Source: Polaribacter sargassicola (GTDB taxonomy: Bacteria > Bacteroidota > Bacteroidia > Flavobacteriales > Flavobacteriaceae). From it: a stretch of DNA of 64,000 nucleotides. The stretch's first letter is position 1; every line of letters begins with the position of its first letter. Positions 15,765 through 24,488 of the stretch are shown one piece after another. Location: positions 1 through 64,000 of the forward strand of contig NZ_JAHDAU010000012.1 in NCBI RefSeq assembly GCF_021991835.1. Direction: 5' to 3'. Under the pieces are notes generated by a model that ran no database searches, had not been told where the DNA came from, and saw nothing but the letters and a program-made list of their open reading frames with translations. The position numbers were made by a program, and so were the translations under genes.

Positions 15765-16532
15765 TTGAATAACCTAACTAAATTCGACCAATTTTATTTA
15801 GAAATAAGGTCCAATAGATGGTATTGGTATTTTTCTATTTTTTGTAGAATAATTTTAGCTTATGCTTTTATTGTAGCAGGAATCGTAAAAATTATGGATG
15901 AAAAGTTCGCAAATGGTTTGTCTGAAATTCATCCAATGGGCGCATATTTAACAGCACTTCATCATACAGGATATTATTATCCTTTTATAGGGTTTGCGCA
16001 AATAATTGCAGCAATACTTCTTTTAATTCCTAGAACAGTAACATTGGGTGCACTTCTATATTTTCCTATAATAGTAAATATATGTATTCTGTCTTTAGCT
16101 CTTAGGTTTGAAGGTTCTTTTGTTACTGCTCCCCTAATGGTTTTGGCCAATTTATACATTCTTATTTGGAACTATGATAGGCTAAAATACATTTTGCCAT
16201 TTAAACAAACGCCTATTTATGGTATTTTAAAGAAACCCGAAAAGTATAATAATAAATTCCCTTTTCTATTTTTTATTGGAGTTATCATAACTTTTGTTTT
16301 AATCATTTTAATATTTTTAAAGGGTTTTGATATTATGCCAAGAAATTCTATATCAGATTGTAAAAAACAATATATAAATACAAAATATGAAACAATAGGA
16401 AATGAATTTTGTCTATGTGTTCATTCTAAAAATACTATTTTAGATACATGTTTAGAAGACTTTTCTAAGAAAAAGAAACAATTGGATAAAAATAGAAAGT
16501 ATAACTACCTTTTTTTTGATGATATAAAATGA
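15765..16532 (+). CDS. DoxX-like membrane protein with C-terminal cysteine-containing extension
   Basis: A 255-residue protein with a TTG start; no ATG is available in frame before a stop at 15741. The first ~140 residues form four membrane helices with a DoxX-like pattern (IILAYAFIVAGIVKIMDEKF). A fifth helix (about 167-187) then anchors a C-terminal domain with four cysteines (SDCKKQY, EFCLCVHS, DTCLEDF). That tail is longer than the family's usual ~130-150 residues. The cysteines might bind metal or form disulphides. It overlaps the following DinB gene by 4 bp, so the two are translationally coupled. Confidence 0.65.
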   Translation: MNNLTKFDQFYLEIRSNRWYWYFSIFCRIILAYAFIVAGIVKIMDEKFANGLSEIHPMGAYLTALHHTGYYYPFIGFAQIIAAILLLIPRTVTLGALLYFPIIVNICILSLALRFEGSFVTAPLMVLANLYILIWNYDRLKYILPFKQTPIYGILKKPEKYNNKFPFLFFIGVIITFVLIILIFLKGFDIMPRNSISDCKKQYINTKYETIGNEFCLCVHSKNTILDTCLEDFSKKKKQLDKNRKYNYLFFDDIK

Positions 16533-16996
16533 CCCAATCTGAACTTATAATTTTAAATTTTACAGAAATAAGAAGGAAAAGTATAAAACTTTGGAATGCT
16601 TTACCTGAAAACTATTATGATTGGAAACCAGATGAAAAAGCTATGACAGCTATAGAAATGGTTAGGCACGTTTTAGAAGCCGATTATGGATGGAATATCA
16701 TAATTAACAATGGAAGCATGGCAAATTATAAAACACCTTGGTATAATAAACCTTTTATTAGTATTGCTGATGAACTTAAATTTGCAAAACCATATAGAAA
16801 AGCATTTTTAAAAAGTATTCAACAATTTTCGGATACAGATTTAAATAAAACCCAAATTATCCATCCTGGAAACGGAAAAAAGAAATTCTTAGGAAAATAT
16901 TTATTCCGAATAGCTTATCATGAATCTGTTCATGCTGGGCAATTTCTTTCGTATTTAAGAGCAATAAAAGTTGATAGACCTAATATATGGGATTAA
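16529..16996 (+). CDS. DinB-family putative metal-dependent hydrolase
   Basis: A 155-residue four-helix-bundle protein of the DinB/YfiT type. Metal-binding histidines are expected in RHVLEADYGW (about residue 51) and in YHESVHAGQF (about 131-140), both in the usual places. DinB-like proteins include thiol transferases that use bacillithiol or mycothiol; the thiol and substrate here are unknown. It is coupled to the upstream DoxX-like gene through an ATGA overlap. Confidence 0.8.
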   Translation: MTQSELIILNFTEIRRKSIKLWNALPENYYDWKPDEKAMTAIEMVRHVLEADYGWNIIINNGSMANYKTPWYNKPFISIADELKFAKPYRKAFLKSIQQFSDTDLNKTQIIHPGNGKKKFLGKYLFRIAYHESVHAGQFLSYLRAIKVDRPNIWD

Positions 16997-17176
16997 AACA
17001 TCTTAAATTACATTGAATTTTCTTATTTCTTCTGATATAAAATAGCTTTTTCATTTATTTAATCCTCCAAAATAAATCTATTCAAAAATTATTCAATTGT
17101 TCTATTGATTACTACTTTGTAATTTTTATTACTTTTATTTTCTGTTAATTAGACTAAATATTAAAAATTAATACTC

Positions 17177-17575
17177 ATGATTTCTAATTTAGACAACAAA
17201 ACACTATCCGTACATTTATTACGTATTTCCTTTGGTATCAATTTTCTATTTCATGGTATTGTTAGATTACCGAATTTAGAAGGTTTTGTTAATGGAATGC
17301 AAAACACATTTCAAGACACATTATTACCTACTTTTTTAGTAACCCCTTTAGCATATATGATTCCTTTTATAGAATTAACTATTGGTATTTTATTGTTGAT
17401 TAACAAATTTACCAGACAAGCCTTAATTGCTTCTTTCGGGTTGATGAATGTATTAGTAATAGGTAGTTCTTTTGCCCAAAAATGGGATCTTGTTGGTTTG
17501 CAGGCTACTTATATTGGTTTTCTATTTTTACTCCTTTATTTTATGAAAGACACTTCTAATAGAACTGTAAAATAA
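17177..17575 (+). CDS. DoxX-family membrane protein
   Basis: A 132-residue integral membrane protein with four helices. The first carries LLRISFGINFLFHGIVRLPN, the typical DoxX helix-1 pattern with a conserved His and Gly. The third and fourth helices end in LLLLYFMKDTS. It is the canonical length for the family, which is associated with membrane redox complexes and respiratory or sulphur metabolism. It is the third DoxX-type protein in this 10-kb stretch. It has no close operon partner. Confidence 0.8.
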   Translation: MISNLDNKTLSVHLLRISFGINFLFHGIVRLPNLEGFVNGMQNTFQDTLLPTFLVTPLAYMIPFIELTIGILLLINKFTRQALIASFGLMNVLVIGSSFAQKWDLVGLQATYIGFLFLLLYFMKDTSNRTVK

Positions 17576-17893
17576 TTACCAAAAAAACACTTGTTTTTTA
17601 TATTAAATAATTAACTCTCCACATTTAGTTCTAAAATTTAAATGTACTCTAAAAGTGTAAATTATGTTTTTTTATAATTTATACAAAATACTGTACCTAA
17701 TTTTAAACATATAATAGATTTTCTTTTTTTAAAAGGGAATCTTATTACTTAATAATAGCATTTTAATACATCTTTTAGTTATACGTTAAAAGATTTTTCT
17801 CATCAATCATAAAATACAAAATACCTATTACTAGGTATTGATATAGATGTATTTAAAAATAATTTTACTACAGAAATTATAAACTATGATTAA
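17576..17893. other. AT-rich intergenic stretch with a small palindrome
   Basis: This 318-bp gap holds no gene. Near its right end the palindrome AATACCTATTACTAGGTATT (17820-17839, 8-bp arms) lies about 55 bp before the GTG start of the following gene, so it is a possible operator. Nothing else is seen. Confidence 0.35.
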
Positions 17894-19228
17894 GTGAAAT
17901 ATTTATTTTTAATTGCAACTTTTTTTGCAATTTACACTACCACAGCACAAACAAGCGTAAAGACTTTTTCCGTTACATCTAGCGATTCTTATAATGGATA
18001 CAAATACGATTATAAAGTAACTATAAAATATCAAATGTCTGATGCTGGTTATGGCAATAGCCCTACTGCTCTAAAAGTAGGTTTTACAAATTTTGAAGTT
18101 ACAGAAGTTTATTATAATGATAAAAGAGCATCGTCTTATTTAAAGAATAAAAATTTTCCGATATCTAAAAAACTACAAGCAGATTTAAACGGAGATGTTA
18201 GTATTAAAAGAGGTACTTTGTCAATATCTTACTCTTTTAAACTTGGTTCGGTTTCTACAGGTGCTTTAGATAATTATGATTTAACTTCTTCGGATAGAAA
18301 TAAACTTTTTAAAACCTTTTCTAAAGACGTAACTTGTAATGATATAAGTATACAAATGAATTCTGCTAAGATTACTAATTTAGGCGTTTCCTTTATTGGT
18401 TCTATCATAGATGAAATGAAAGCACAAATAAGATATGAAAAAGAACAAGCTAAAAAAGTAACAGAAAATAAAGTTGTAAAAACTAAAATTAATCAACAAA
18501 ATAGTGATAAAACTTATAAAACAAATACTACCACCACTCAAGTAAAGAATAGTGATAACACTCAAAATACAACAGAAAAAGCTGCAAAAACAGAAGCACA
18601 AAGAGCGGCTCAATTAGCTGCTTATAAAGCAGAACAAGCTAAAATTAAAAGAAAAAATATACAAAAAAAACAAGCTGTAGCAAATGCAGCAAAAGCAATA
18701 TCTGAGTTTTCTGGCGGGTTTAATAATAACGTATTTACAGACTTACGATTTTCTACAAATTATAGAATATCTGAAAATATAATAGATGAAGATGATAATG
18801 ATGCACATACTTATTTAGATATGATTACCTATGATTTAGGTATTGGTGTTGGTAGAAACGGTTTTTTTAGTGTGGGATACGGAACTCCTGATTATAAACA
18901 TATAGAAGGTTCTTCAATAAAAATTGGAATAGGCTTTGATCTTATAAATTTAGCTCCTTTAACCAATTATAATAGATATGGAATTACCATAGGTATAGAA
19001 GGAGAATTCGCTTTTAATAATATAGAAAGCATTGAAGATAATTACCGTGATGTTTTAAGCGAAGATGGTACTCTTTATGGTGGTGCTGTAACTATAAGAT
19101 TATTTGAATTATTCTACATAGGTGTAGGATATGGTTATATTACTAGTGAAGAAAATGGCCCAAACGGTAACAAAACTTTAAAAGGAAATTATTCTAATAC
19201 TGTTCTTGGCTTAAACATTCCTTTTTAA
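17894..19228 (+). CDS. Exported protein with C-terminal outer-membrane beta-barrel-like domain
   Basis: A 444-residue protein with a GTG start. It has a signal peptide (residues 1-19, ending TTTAQ) and an N-terminal beta-rich domain (about 20-175). A highly charged, Lys/Thr/Gln-rich low-complexity helical segment follows (about 180-270). The C-terminal ~170 residues show alternating glycine-rich amphipathic strands (DLGIGVGRNGFFSVGYG, YGITIGIEGEFAF, FYIGVGYGYI) and end in NTVLGLNIPF. A terminal Phe and strand pattern of this kind are typical of outer-membrane barrels. I do not recognise a named family. A strong palindromic terminator follows. Confidence 0.6.
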   Translation: MKYLFLIATFFAIYTTTAQTSVKTFSVTSSDSYNGYKYDYKVTIKYQMSDAGYGNSPTALKVGFTNFEVTEVYYNDKRASSYLKNKNFPISKKLQADLNGDVSIKRGTLSISYSFKLGSVSTGALDNYDLTSSDRNKLFKTFSKDVTCNDISIQMNSAKITNLGVSFIGSIIDEMKAQIRYEKEQAKKVTENKVVKTKINQQNSDKTYKTNTTTTQVKNSDNTQNTTEKAAKTEAQRAAQLAAYKAEQAKIKRKNIQKKQAVANAAKAISEFSGGFNNNVFTDLRFSTNYRISENIIDEDDNDAHTYLDMITYDLGIGVGRNGFFSVGYGTPDYKHIEGSSIKIGIGFDLINLAPLTNYNRYGITIGIEGEFAFNNIESIEDNYRDVLSEDGTLYGGAVTIRLFELFYIGVGYGYITSEENGPNGNKTLKGNYSNTVLGLNIPF

Positions 19229-19341
19229 TATCAACTAAATAATAAAACTTTAGCTGCTAATTTTTCATAATGTATTCTAGCATCATTATATAAAAAAATA
19301 TTTAGCAAATTATAATTATAAGTTTACTAAATTTAAAGTTT

Positions 19342-19384
19342 ATTACCAAAAAGCCAAATCATTTAGATTTGGCTTTTTGGTAAT
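19342..19384. terminator. Perfect 19-bp inverted repeat, terminator-like
   Basis: The arms are 19342-19360 (ATTACCAAAAAGCCAAATC) and 19366-19384, perfectly complementary around a 5-base loop ATTTA. The hairpin is followed by an AT-rich stretch. It lies between the barrel-like gene and a Crp/Fnr gene only 27 bp downstream. It probably terminates the first transcript, but it may also affect the leader of the second. Confidence 0.75.
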
Positions 19385-19411
19385 AATATTATAAAATTAA
19401 ATTCAGTTAAA

Positions 19412-19978
19412 ATGGATGAAATAAAGAGTTTTATTGAAAAAATTACTCCAATTAATAATAAAGATTGGTTGTTTTTTTCTTCTAAATTACAAAAAACAAC
19501 AGTTAACAAACACGTTCCTTTAATTAAAGTTGGAGAAATTGAAAACTCATTGTCTTTTATAGTAAAAGGAATGGTAAGAATTTATATCCCAAAAGAAGAA
19601 AACGATTTAACCTTTGGTTTTTTATTTGAAAATGAATTTGTTACAGCTTATGACTCTTTTTTAACACAAACGCCATCTAAATATCAAATAGAAACTTTAA
19701 CAAAAACTACCATTTTAAGAATATCTTATAAAGACTTAGAAGATGTGTATTTAAAAACAAGTTGTGGTAACATTATTGGAAGAAAAATGGCAGAAAATAT
19801 GTTTTTAATAAAGTCTAAAAGAGAGCTTTCTTTATTAAGTAAAACAGCAGAAGAAAGATATCTAGATTTATTTTTAGAAAGACCTAACGTGTTAAAACAA
19901 ATCCCTTTAAAATATATTGCTTCTTATATTGGTGTAACTCCACAAGCTTTAAGTAGAATTAGAAAACGCATTACTTAA
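19412..19978 (+). CDS. Crp/Fnr-family transcriptional regulator
   Basis: A 188-residue regulator: N-terminal helix, beta-roll sensor domain (about 25-115, with VPLIKVGEIENSLSFIVKGMVRIY), dimerisation helix, and C-terminal HTH (about 164-186, IASYIGVTPQALSRIRKRI). It lacks an obvious ligand cassette. It is followed 62 bp downstream by a DoxX-like gene. This is the third time in the window that a Crp/Fnr gene precedes a DoxX, SRPBCC or lipocalin gene, and it suggests a repeated regulator-target arrangement. Confidence 0.85.
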   Translation: MDEIKSFIEKITPINNKDWLFFSSKLQKTTVNKHVPLIKVGEIENSLSFIVKGMVRIYIPKEENDLTFGFLFENEFVTAYDSFLTQTPSKYQIETLTKTTILRISYKDLEDVYLKTSCGNIIGRKMAENMFLIKSKRELSLLSKTAEERYLDLFLERPNVLKQIPLKYIASYIGVTPQALSRIRKRIT

Positions 19979-20040
19979 CCCAAGTTCATTGTTAATACTT
20001 TTATCTTTTCTGACATTTGTACAATAATAATTAAGAAAAC

Positions 20041-20502
20041 ATGAAACCTTTAATTGTACTTTTTTCTAGTTTTATCATCTCTCTATTTGTAATAAAAATT
20101 ATAAAAAAAGAATTTGATATTTCTTTATCTGCCAGAATTGCGATATCAATAATGTTCCTATTTACTGCTATTGCACATTTTTTTTATACAAAAGGGATGT
20201 CTATGATGATTCCTAAAATAATACCTTATAAACAAGGTTTAGTTTATTTAACAGGAGTATTAGAAATTTTACTCGCCCTAAGTCTTCTAATACCTAAATT
20301 CAAAGAAATATCTGCATGGATATTAATTATACTACTAATATTAATGTTACCTGCAAATATTTATGCAGCAATACATAATGTCAATTATCAAAAAGGAACT
20401 TTTGATGGTAACGGCATTAATTACTTATGGTTTAGAATTCCTCTTCAAATATTATTCATTTTTTGGATATATCTCTGCTCTATAAAATCTAGTTTTTTAT
20501 AA
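20041..20502 (+). CDS. DoxX-like membrane protein
   Basis: A 153-residue membrane protein with four or five helices. The helix near residue 33 (ARIAISIMFLFTAIAHFFYTKG) and the VLEILLALSLLIPKF segment fit the DoxX-like superfamily, and the last helix follows a conserved WFRIPLQILFIFW. A conserved His in the AIAHFF segment is typical of this subgroup. It lies downstream of a Crp/Fnr gene, and that factor is its likely regulator. A near-consensus -7 element (GACATTTG) sits about 25 bp upstream. Confidence 0.75.
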   Translation: MKPLIVLFSSFIISLFVIKIIKKEFDISLSARIAISIMFLFTAIAHFFYTKGMSMMIPKIIPYKQGLVYLTGVLEILLALSLLIPKFKEISAWILIILLILMLPANIYAAIHNVNYQKGTFDGNGINYLWFRIPLQILFIFWIYLCSIKSSFL

Positions 20503-20585
20503 AAGCACTTATAAATTTATTTGTAATTTTAGCATTTGTGTTTTATTTAAATCACATAAAAAATTATAAATAAATTCAATAAAAA

Positions 20586-21263
20586 TTGATACACAGATTT
20601 TATAACAAAACTAAAAAAGAGCAAAACAAGATATTAATTACAATAGCATTTTGTTCTCTTGTAATAGTAATACTATCTATAATTATCTCTATCTATTTTA
20701 AAATATATCTAATTGCATTTTTAATATTTGCTATAATCTTATCTATAATTGCTCCTTTTTTTGACATGCCTTCCTTAAAAAAAAGTGGTAGAATGATTTA
20801 TTATTCTTCTCTATTTATCACAGAAAAACCTAAAAATGGACTTATTAAAATTCATGGAGGTACATTGTTTGATTACTATTTTGTAATTGATAAAAAATGG
20901 AATGGAAAACAAAGAACTAAATTTATCATTCAACAATATTTAGAAGGATTATTAAACCTAATTGAAAAGTACGAGAATGATGAGCAAATAAAAATTAAAG
21001 GAACAAGCTACATTATAAATAAAAGAACTGCAGAAAAAATTGGCTTTAAAGTTGATAAAATTGATGCTTTGCAAAAGATAACATTAATGTATAATTACTT
21101 TAATATTTTAATTTCAAATTCAATTGCTAAAAAGCAATTATCATTTCCTAATTTAAGCAGAACCAAAACATTTTATACAGATATTGGTCAATTAGTTGAA
21201 AGAAAAAAGTACATAGAAAATTTAAATAAATCATTAAAAAATACTTTACCTAACAACAACTAA
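20586..21263 (+). CDS. Uncharacterised membrane protein
   Basis: A 225-residue protein with a TTG start. Two adjacent N-terminal membrane helices (about 15-37 and 40-58) are followed by a ~165-residue cytosolic domain rich in Lys, Ile and Asn. The cytosolic part has a KIHGGTLFDYYFVIDKKWNGKQ block and a charged C-terminus. I do not recognise a family. It is very AT-rich and followed by a second orphan membrane-protein gene on the same strand. Confidence 0.5.
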   Translation: MIHRFYNKTKKEQNKILITIAFCSLVIVILSIIISIYFKIYLIAFLIFAIILSIIAPFFDMPSLKKSGRMIYYSSLFITEKPKNGLIKIHGGTLFDYYFVIDKKWNGKQRTKFIIQQYLEGLLNLIEKYENDEQIKIKGTSYIINKRTAEKIGFKVDKIDALQKITLMYNYFNILISNSIAKKQLSFPNLSRTKTFYTDIGQLVERKKYIENLNKSLKNTLPNNN

Positions 21264-21345
21264 AAAAACTCTTAAAATTGTGAAATGCTTTTTAATTCGT
21301 TTTTATTTTTAAATTAGATGTTCAGTTTACAAAACAAAATTGTTT

Positions 21346-21795
21346 ATGATTAAATATCTAACATTCGGCATATCAATATGTTTTATCTCTTGGATTATAG
21401 GAATGATTTTTAATAGTATTCTTCAAAAAACGGAATATTATCAAAAATTATCAAATCTAAATTTTATTGAAAGTAAGCGTTTAAACAAAAAAATTGGGAT
21501 TCAATATTTTAAGTGGATTGTAAAGAACACCTTTTTTAAATTCTTTAATCAGAAATTAAAAATTGATAATAATAAAGTTGATTTAAATGAAATTAGAAAA
21601 GAAATGACTTACGCCGAAATAAGCCATTTAATAGGATTTATTTTTGTCATCTTTTTTGTCATTTATAAGAGTTTTACTCATAATTTATTATTCGGGTTTG
21701 TAATTATGATTATAAACATTTTAATGAATTTATACCCTTCTTTATTGCAACAAGAAAACAAAAGACGTATTGATAAATTGCTTAAAAAAAAGTAA
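21346..21795 (+). CDS. Uncharacterised membrane protein
   Basis: I prefer the ATG at 21346 over the TTG at 21340. The 149-residue protein has an N-terminal membrane helix (about 3-23) and two more near 100-118 and 121-135, separated by a basic cytosolic loop. The arrangement suggests a small inner-membrane protein. No family is recognised. It converges with the M3 peptidase gene; no clear terminator lies between them. Confidence 0.5.
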   Translation: MIKYLTFGISICFISWIIGMIFNSILQKTEYYQKLSNLNFIESKRLNKKIGIQYFKWIVKNTFFKFFNQKLKIDNNKVDLNEIRKEMTYAEISHLIGFIFVIFFVIYKSFTHNLLFGFVIMIINILMNLYPSLLQQENKRRIDKLLKKK

Positions 21796-21930
21796 TTTAT
21801 AGACGTAAAAAAACAAAGACGATCATCAATTAGCAATACCTAAAAAACGTAAACTAGAACTGATCTTAAGGTGTAATTTATAGAAAAACTAAATAAATAC
21901 TTTAGCAATAAATTTGTTAACTTTTTACTT

Positions 21931-23991
21931 TTATTCCAATCCTAGACTTTTAATATAAGCTTTATTATTTGTAGGTCTTCCTAAAAAGGCTTCAACAGCT
22001 TCATCTATATCTCTTTGTGCACCATTTGCTAAAATTATTTTTCGGTATCGAATGCCTGTTTCAGTATCGCGCAATCCGTTCTTTTTAAATTCTGTAAACA
22101 TATCTTGTGCATAAACTTCAGACCACAAATAACCATAATAATATGTTGGATTGGTATTAATGTGAATCCAACTTGCCTGAGGATGGGTACCTTCTATATA
22201 ATAATCCATTACTCCCATTTTGGTATCAATATCTTTCCATAGCTGATTTGTGTTTAAAAAATTATTTGGATTAAATTTATCATATAAATTCATATCATAG
22301 AGACAATACCTTAAAGACAGTTGAGCCAATAAACCAGAACCTGCATTTTTAGCTTCTATTTTTTTATTGAATAGCTCCTTTGGAAATACTTCTCCTGTTT
22401 TATAATGCTTAGCAAAAGAGCTTAAAATATCATAATCATCAATCCAGTTTTCAAAAATTTGAGACATTGCTTCTGCAAAATCATCTTTTGTATTTGCTAA
22501 TAAAGAAAACTCACCTTCGTAAGACATCATATCAACAATATGCCCAAATTCATGAAACAGTGTAGTAAGTTCGTTAAAACTAATTAGAGACGGTAATTTA
22601 TCTGTTGCTTTTGTAAAATTACCCAATAACATAGCTACTGGAACTTCATAGCCTTTAGCAGTTTGGCTGCCCCATTTTAAAGGAACTCCATAAAACCAAG
22701 TTTCTTTATTTGGCCTTGGATATAAATCTAAATAGAAACTCCCTTTTAATTTTTCTCCTTCATATACTTCATACATGGTAACATCTTTGTGCCAAACTGA
22801 TGGATTTTCTACTTTCTTAAATTTTAACCCAAGAAGTTCTTGGTATAAGGTAAGCATACCTTCTAAACAGGCATCCATTGGCAGATATTCACGCATTTTT
22901 TCATAATCTAAATTATATTTTGTTTTTAATAATTGATCAAAGTAGTATCCATAATCCCAAGGATCAATAGCACTATCATCATTGGGCGTATTTAAATGTG
23001 TATTTCTTACCGTTTTTAATACTTCAATATCTTTAAGTGCTTTGATCTTAGATTCAGCTAAAAGACCATCTATAAAATCCCATACTTTTTCTGGTGTTTT
23101 AGCCATTTTATTTGCAAGGTTGTAACCTGCATAAGAATCATATCCCATTAATACCCCTAGTTGATGTCGTTTACTAACCAAGGAATCTAAAATGGGTAAG
23201 TTTTGTTCTGCTGCAATATTTGCTATTTTAGTTGCATAAGCTTTTCTAACCTGGCTAGAAGAAGCATTGCTTTTTACTAAACTAGTGGCATTTATTACAG
23301 GAATTTTATAGGTACCATTTTCTAATGTATAGGTGTCTTTAAAGTTTTCTGGTAAACCATCAATTTCTTCTTCATTTAAGATCAGATATTCTTCTGCAGT
23401 ATTCATATTGGTAGAATATTGTGCTGATAGTTTATTAATCTGGGCAATAAGTGTCTTGTAGGTTTTTAAATCTGCTTTATTTAAGTTTACACCATATTGT
23501 TTAAAATCTTCAATTATATAATTGGCTAATATTTTTTTATTGCCTTGTAATAATTTCCCATCATCAGAATCAACATAGCCTTTAAAGGTTTTAAACAAAT
23601 CTTTGTCAGCTCTAATTTCAGTTATTACAGAGTCTATTTTTTGATAGCCTTTAGTGCCTTCTATTCTAACAAGTGAATCAGCTGATACCCAGTTTAATAA
23701 AAAAGTATTACAATAAACTTTATCTAACTCATTATTTATTCTATCGTAGGTTTTAAATGTATTTTCAAAATTATGTACATCTTTAGATTTAATAGACTCT
23801 ATATCTAATAGCGAATTATGTATTGTAACATTTACGTATTCTTTAATATGGTTTGCATTCACCTTTGCGTAAGCAATAGGCTCATTTAAGTTTACAAGAA
23901 AAGGGTTATCTGCTTGCAATACTATTTTTTCATTTTTTGAATTAGTACATCCTAGAACTAAAGTGGCTAATAAAAGTAAAGTTAGTCTCAT
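21931..23991 (-). CDS. M3-family metallopeptidase (Dcp/oligopeptidase A-like lipoprotein)
   Basis: A 686-residue predicted lipoprotein (lipobox LVLGC, Cys15), placing the enzyme in the periplasm or outer membrane. The catalytic zinc site HEFGH spans residues 480-484, and a downstream Glu in the DFAEAMSQIFENW block (about 507) is the expected third ligand. Other M3 landmarks are GSFYLDLYPRPNK (about 417-429) and the C-terminal YYYGYLWSEVYAQDMF. It is full length for peptidyl-dipeptidase Dcp-type enzymes, which cleave short peptides. It is monocistronic and faces the orphan membrane genes. Confidence 0.9.
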   Translation of the reverse strand: MRLTLLLLATLVLGCTNSKNEKIVLQADNPFLVNLNEPIAYAKVNANHIKEYVNVTIHNSLLDIESIKSKDVHNFENTFKTYDRINNELDKVYCNTFLLNWVSADSLVRIEGTKGYQKIDSVITEIRADKDLFKTFKGYVDSDDGKLLQGNKKILANYIIEDFKQYGVNLNKADLKTYKTLIAQINKLSAQYSTNMNTAEEYLILNEEEIDGLPENFKDTYTLENGTYKIPVINATSLVKSNASSSQVRKAYATKIANIAAEQNLPILDSLVSKRHQLGVLMGYDSYAGYNLANKMAKTPEKVWDFIDGLLAESKIKALKDIEVLKTVRNTHLNTPNDDSAIDPWDYGYYFDQLLKTKYNLDYEKMREYLPMDACLEGMLTLYQELLGLKFKKVENPSVWHKDVTMYEVYEGEKLKGSFYLDLYPRPNKETWFYGVPLKWGSQTAKGYEVPVAMLLGNFTKATDKLPSLISFNELTTLFHEFGHIVDMMSYEGEFSLLANTKDDFAEAMSQIFENWIDDYDILSSFAKHYKTGEVFPKELFNKKIEAKNAGSGLLAQLSLRYCLYDMNLYDKFNPNNFLNTNQLWKDIDTKMGVMDYYIEGTHPQASWIHINTNPTYYYGYLWSEVYAQDMFTEFKKNGLRDTETGIRYRKIILANGAQRDIDEAVEAFLGRPTNNKAYIKSLGLE

Positions 23992-24488
23992 TATTATTGG
24001 TATTAGCGTTGATATTAAATTGGGGACAATAAATTAAAACAATAAAAAACTGTAAATAATACATCAAAAATTAAGAAAAGTAATCTTTTATATCTTTTTT
24101 ACAGGCTCATTATTAGTAATTTACACCAATATAAGCACTTTTATAAAAACAATAAAATAAATTTTTAATAATTATAAAACTTATATCTAAATGATGTTTG
24201 TTTAGTGACTGGTAATACTATACACTTTTTTGTAATTGAAATTAGAGGATACTTAAAAACTTATAATTAAAATTTAACTTATTAAGTAATTTACCATTTC
24301 TATAGTATTTAAAAATAAGTCCTAAGAAACAAATAGGAATATTATTGGTTAAAACATTCTAGCAAAAGGCAATTGTAATTGTAATTGTAAAAGCATTACA
24401 AATATAGGCTGACTTGTACACAATGTCCTTTAACTAAAAATTAGTGAAATTTTACTTACTTTTTAACTCAGTTTTTTGGTGGCATCAG
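23992..24488. other. Gene-free AT-rich stretch
   Basis: There is no gene in this 497-bp gap. It must hold the promoter of the minus-strand M3 peptidase, but no TAnnTTTG match is convincing. A short tandem AATTGT run occurs near 24371-24388. Nothing else is seen. Confidence 0.5.

Noticed and set aside
24371..24390. AATTGT tandem run as a CRISPR or satellite
   Set aside because: Only about three short units, no spacers; a chance low-complexity run.
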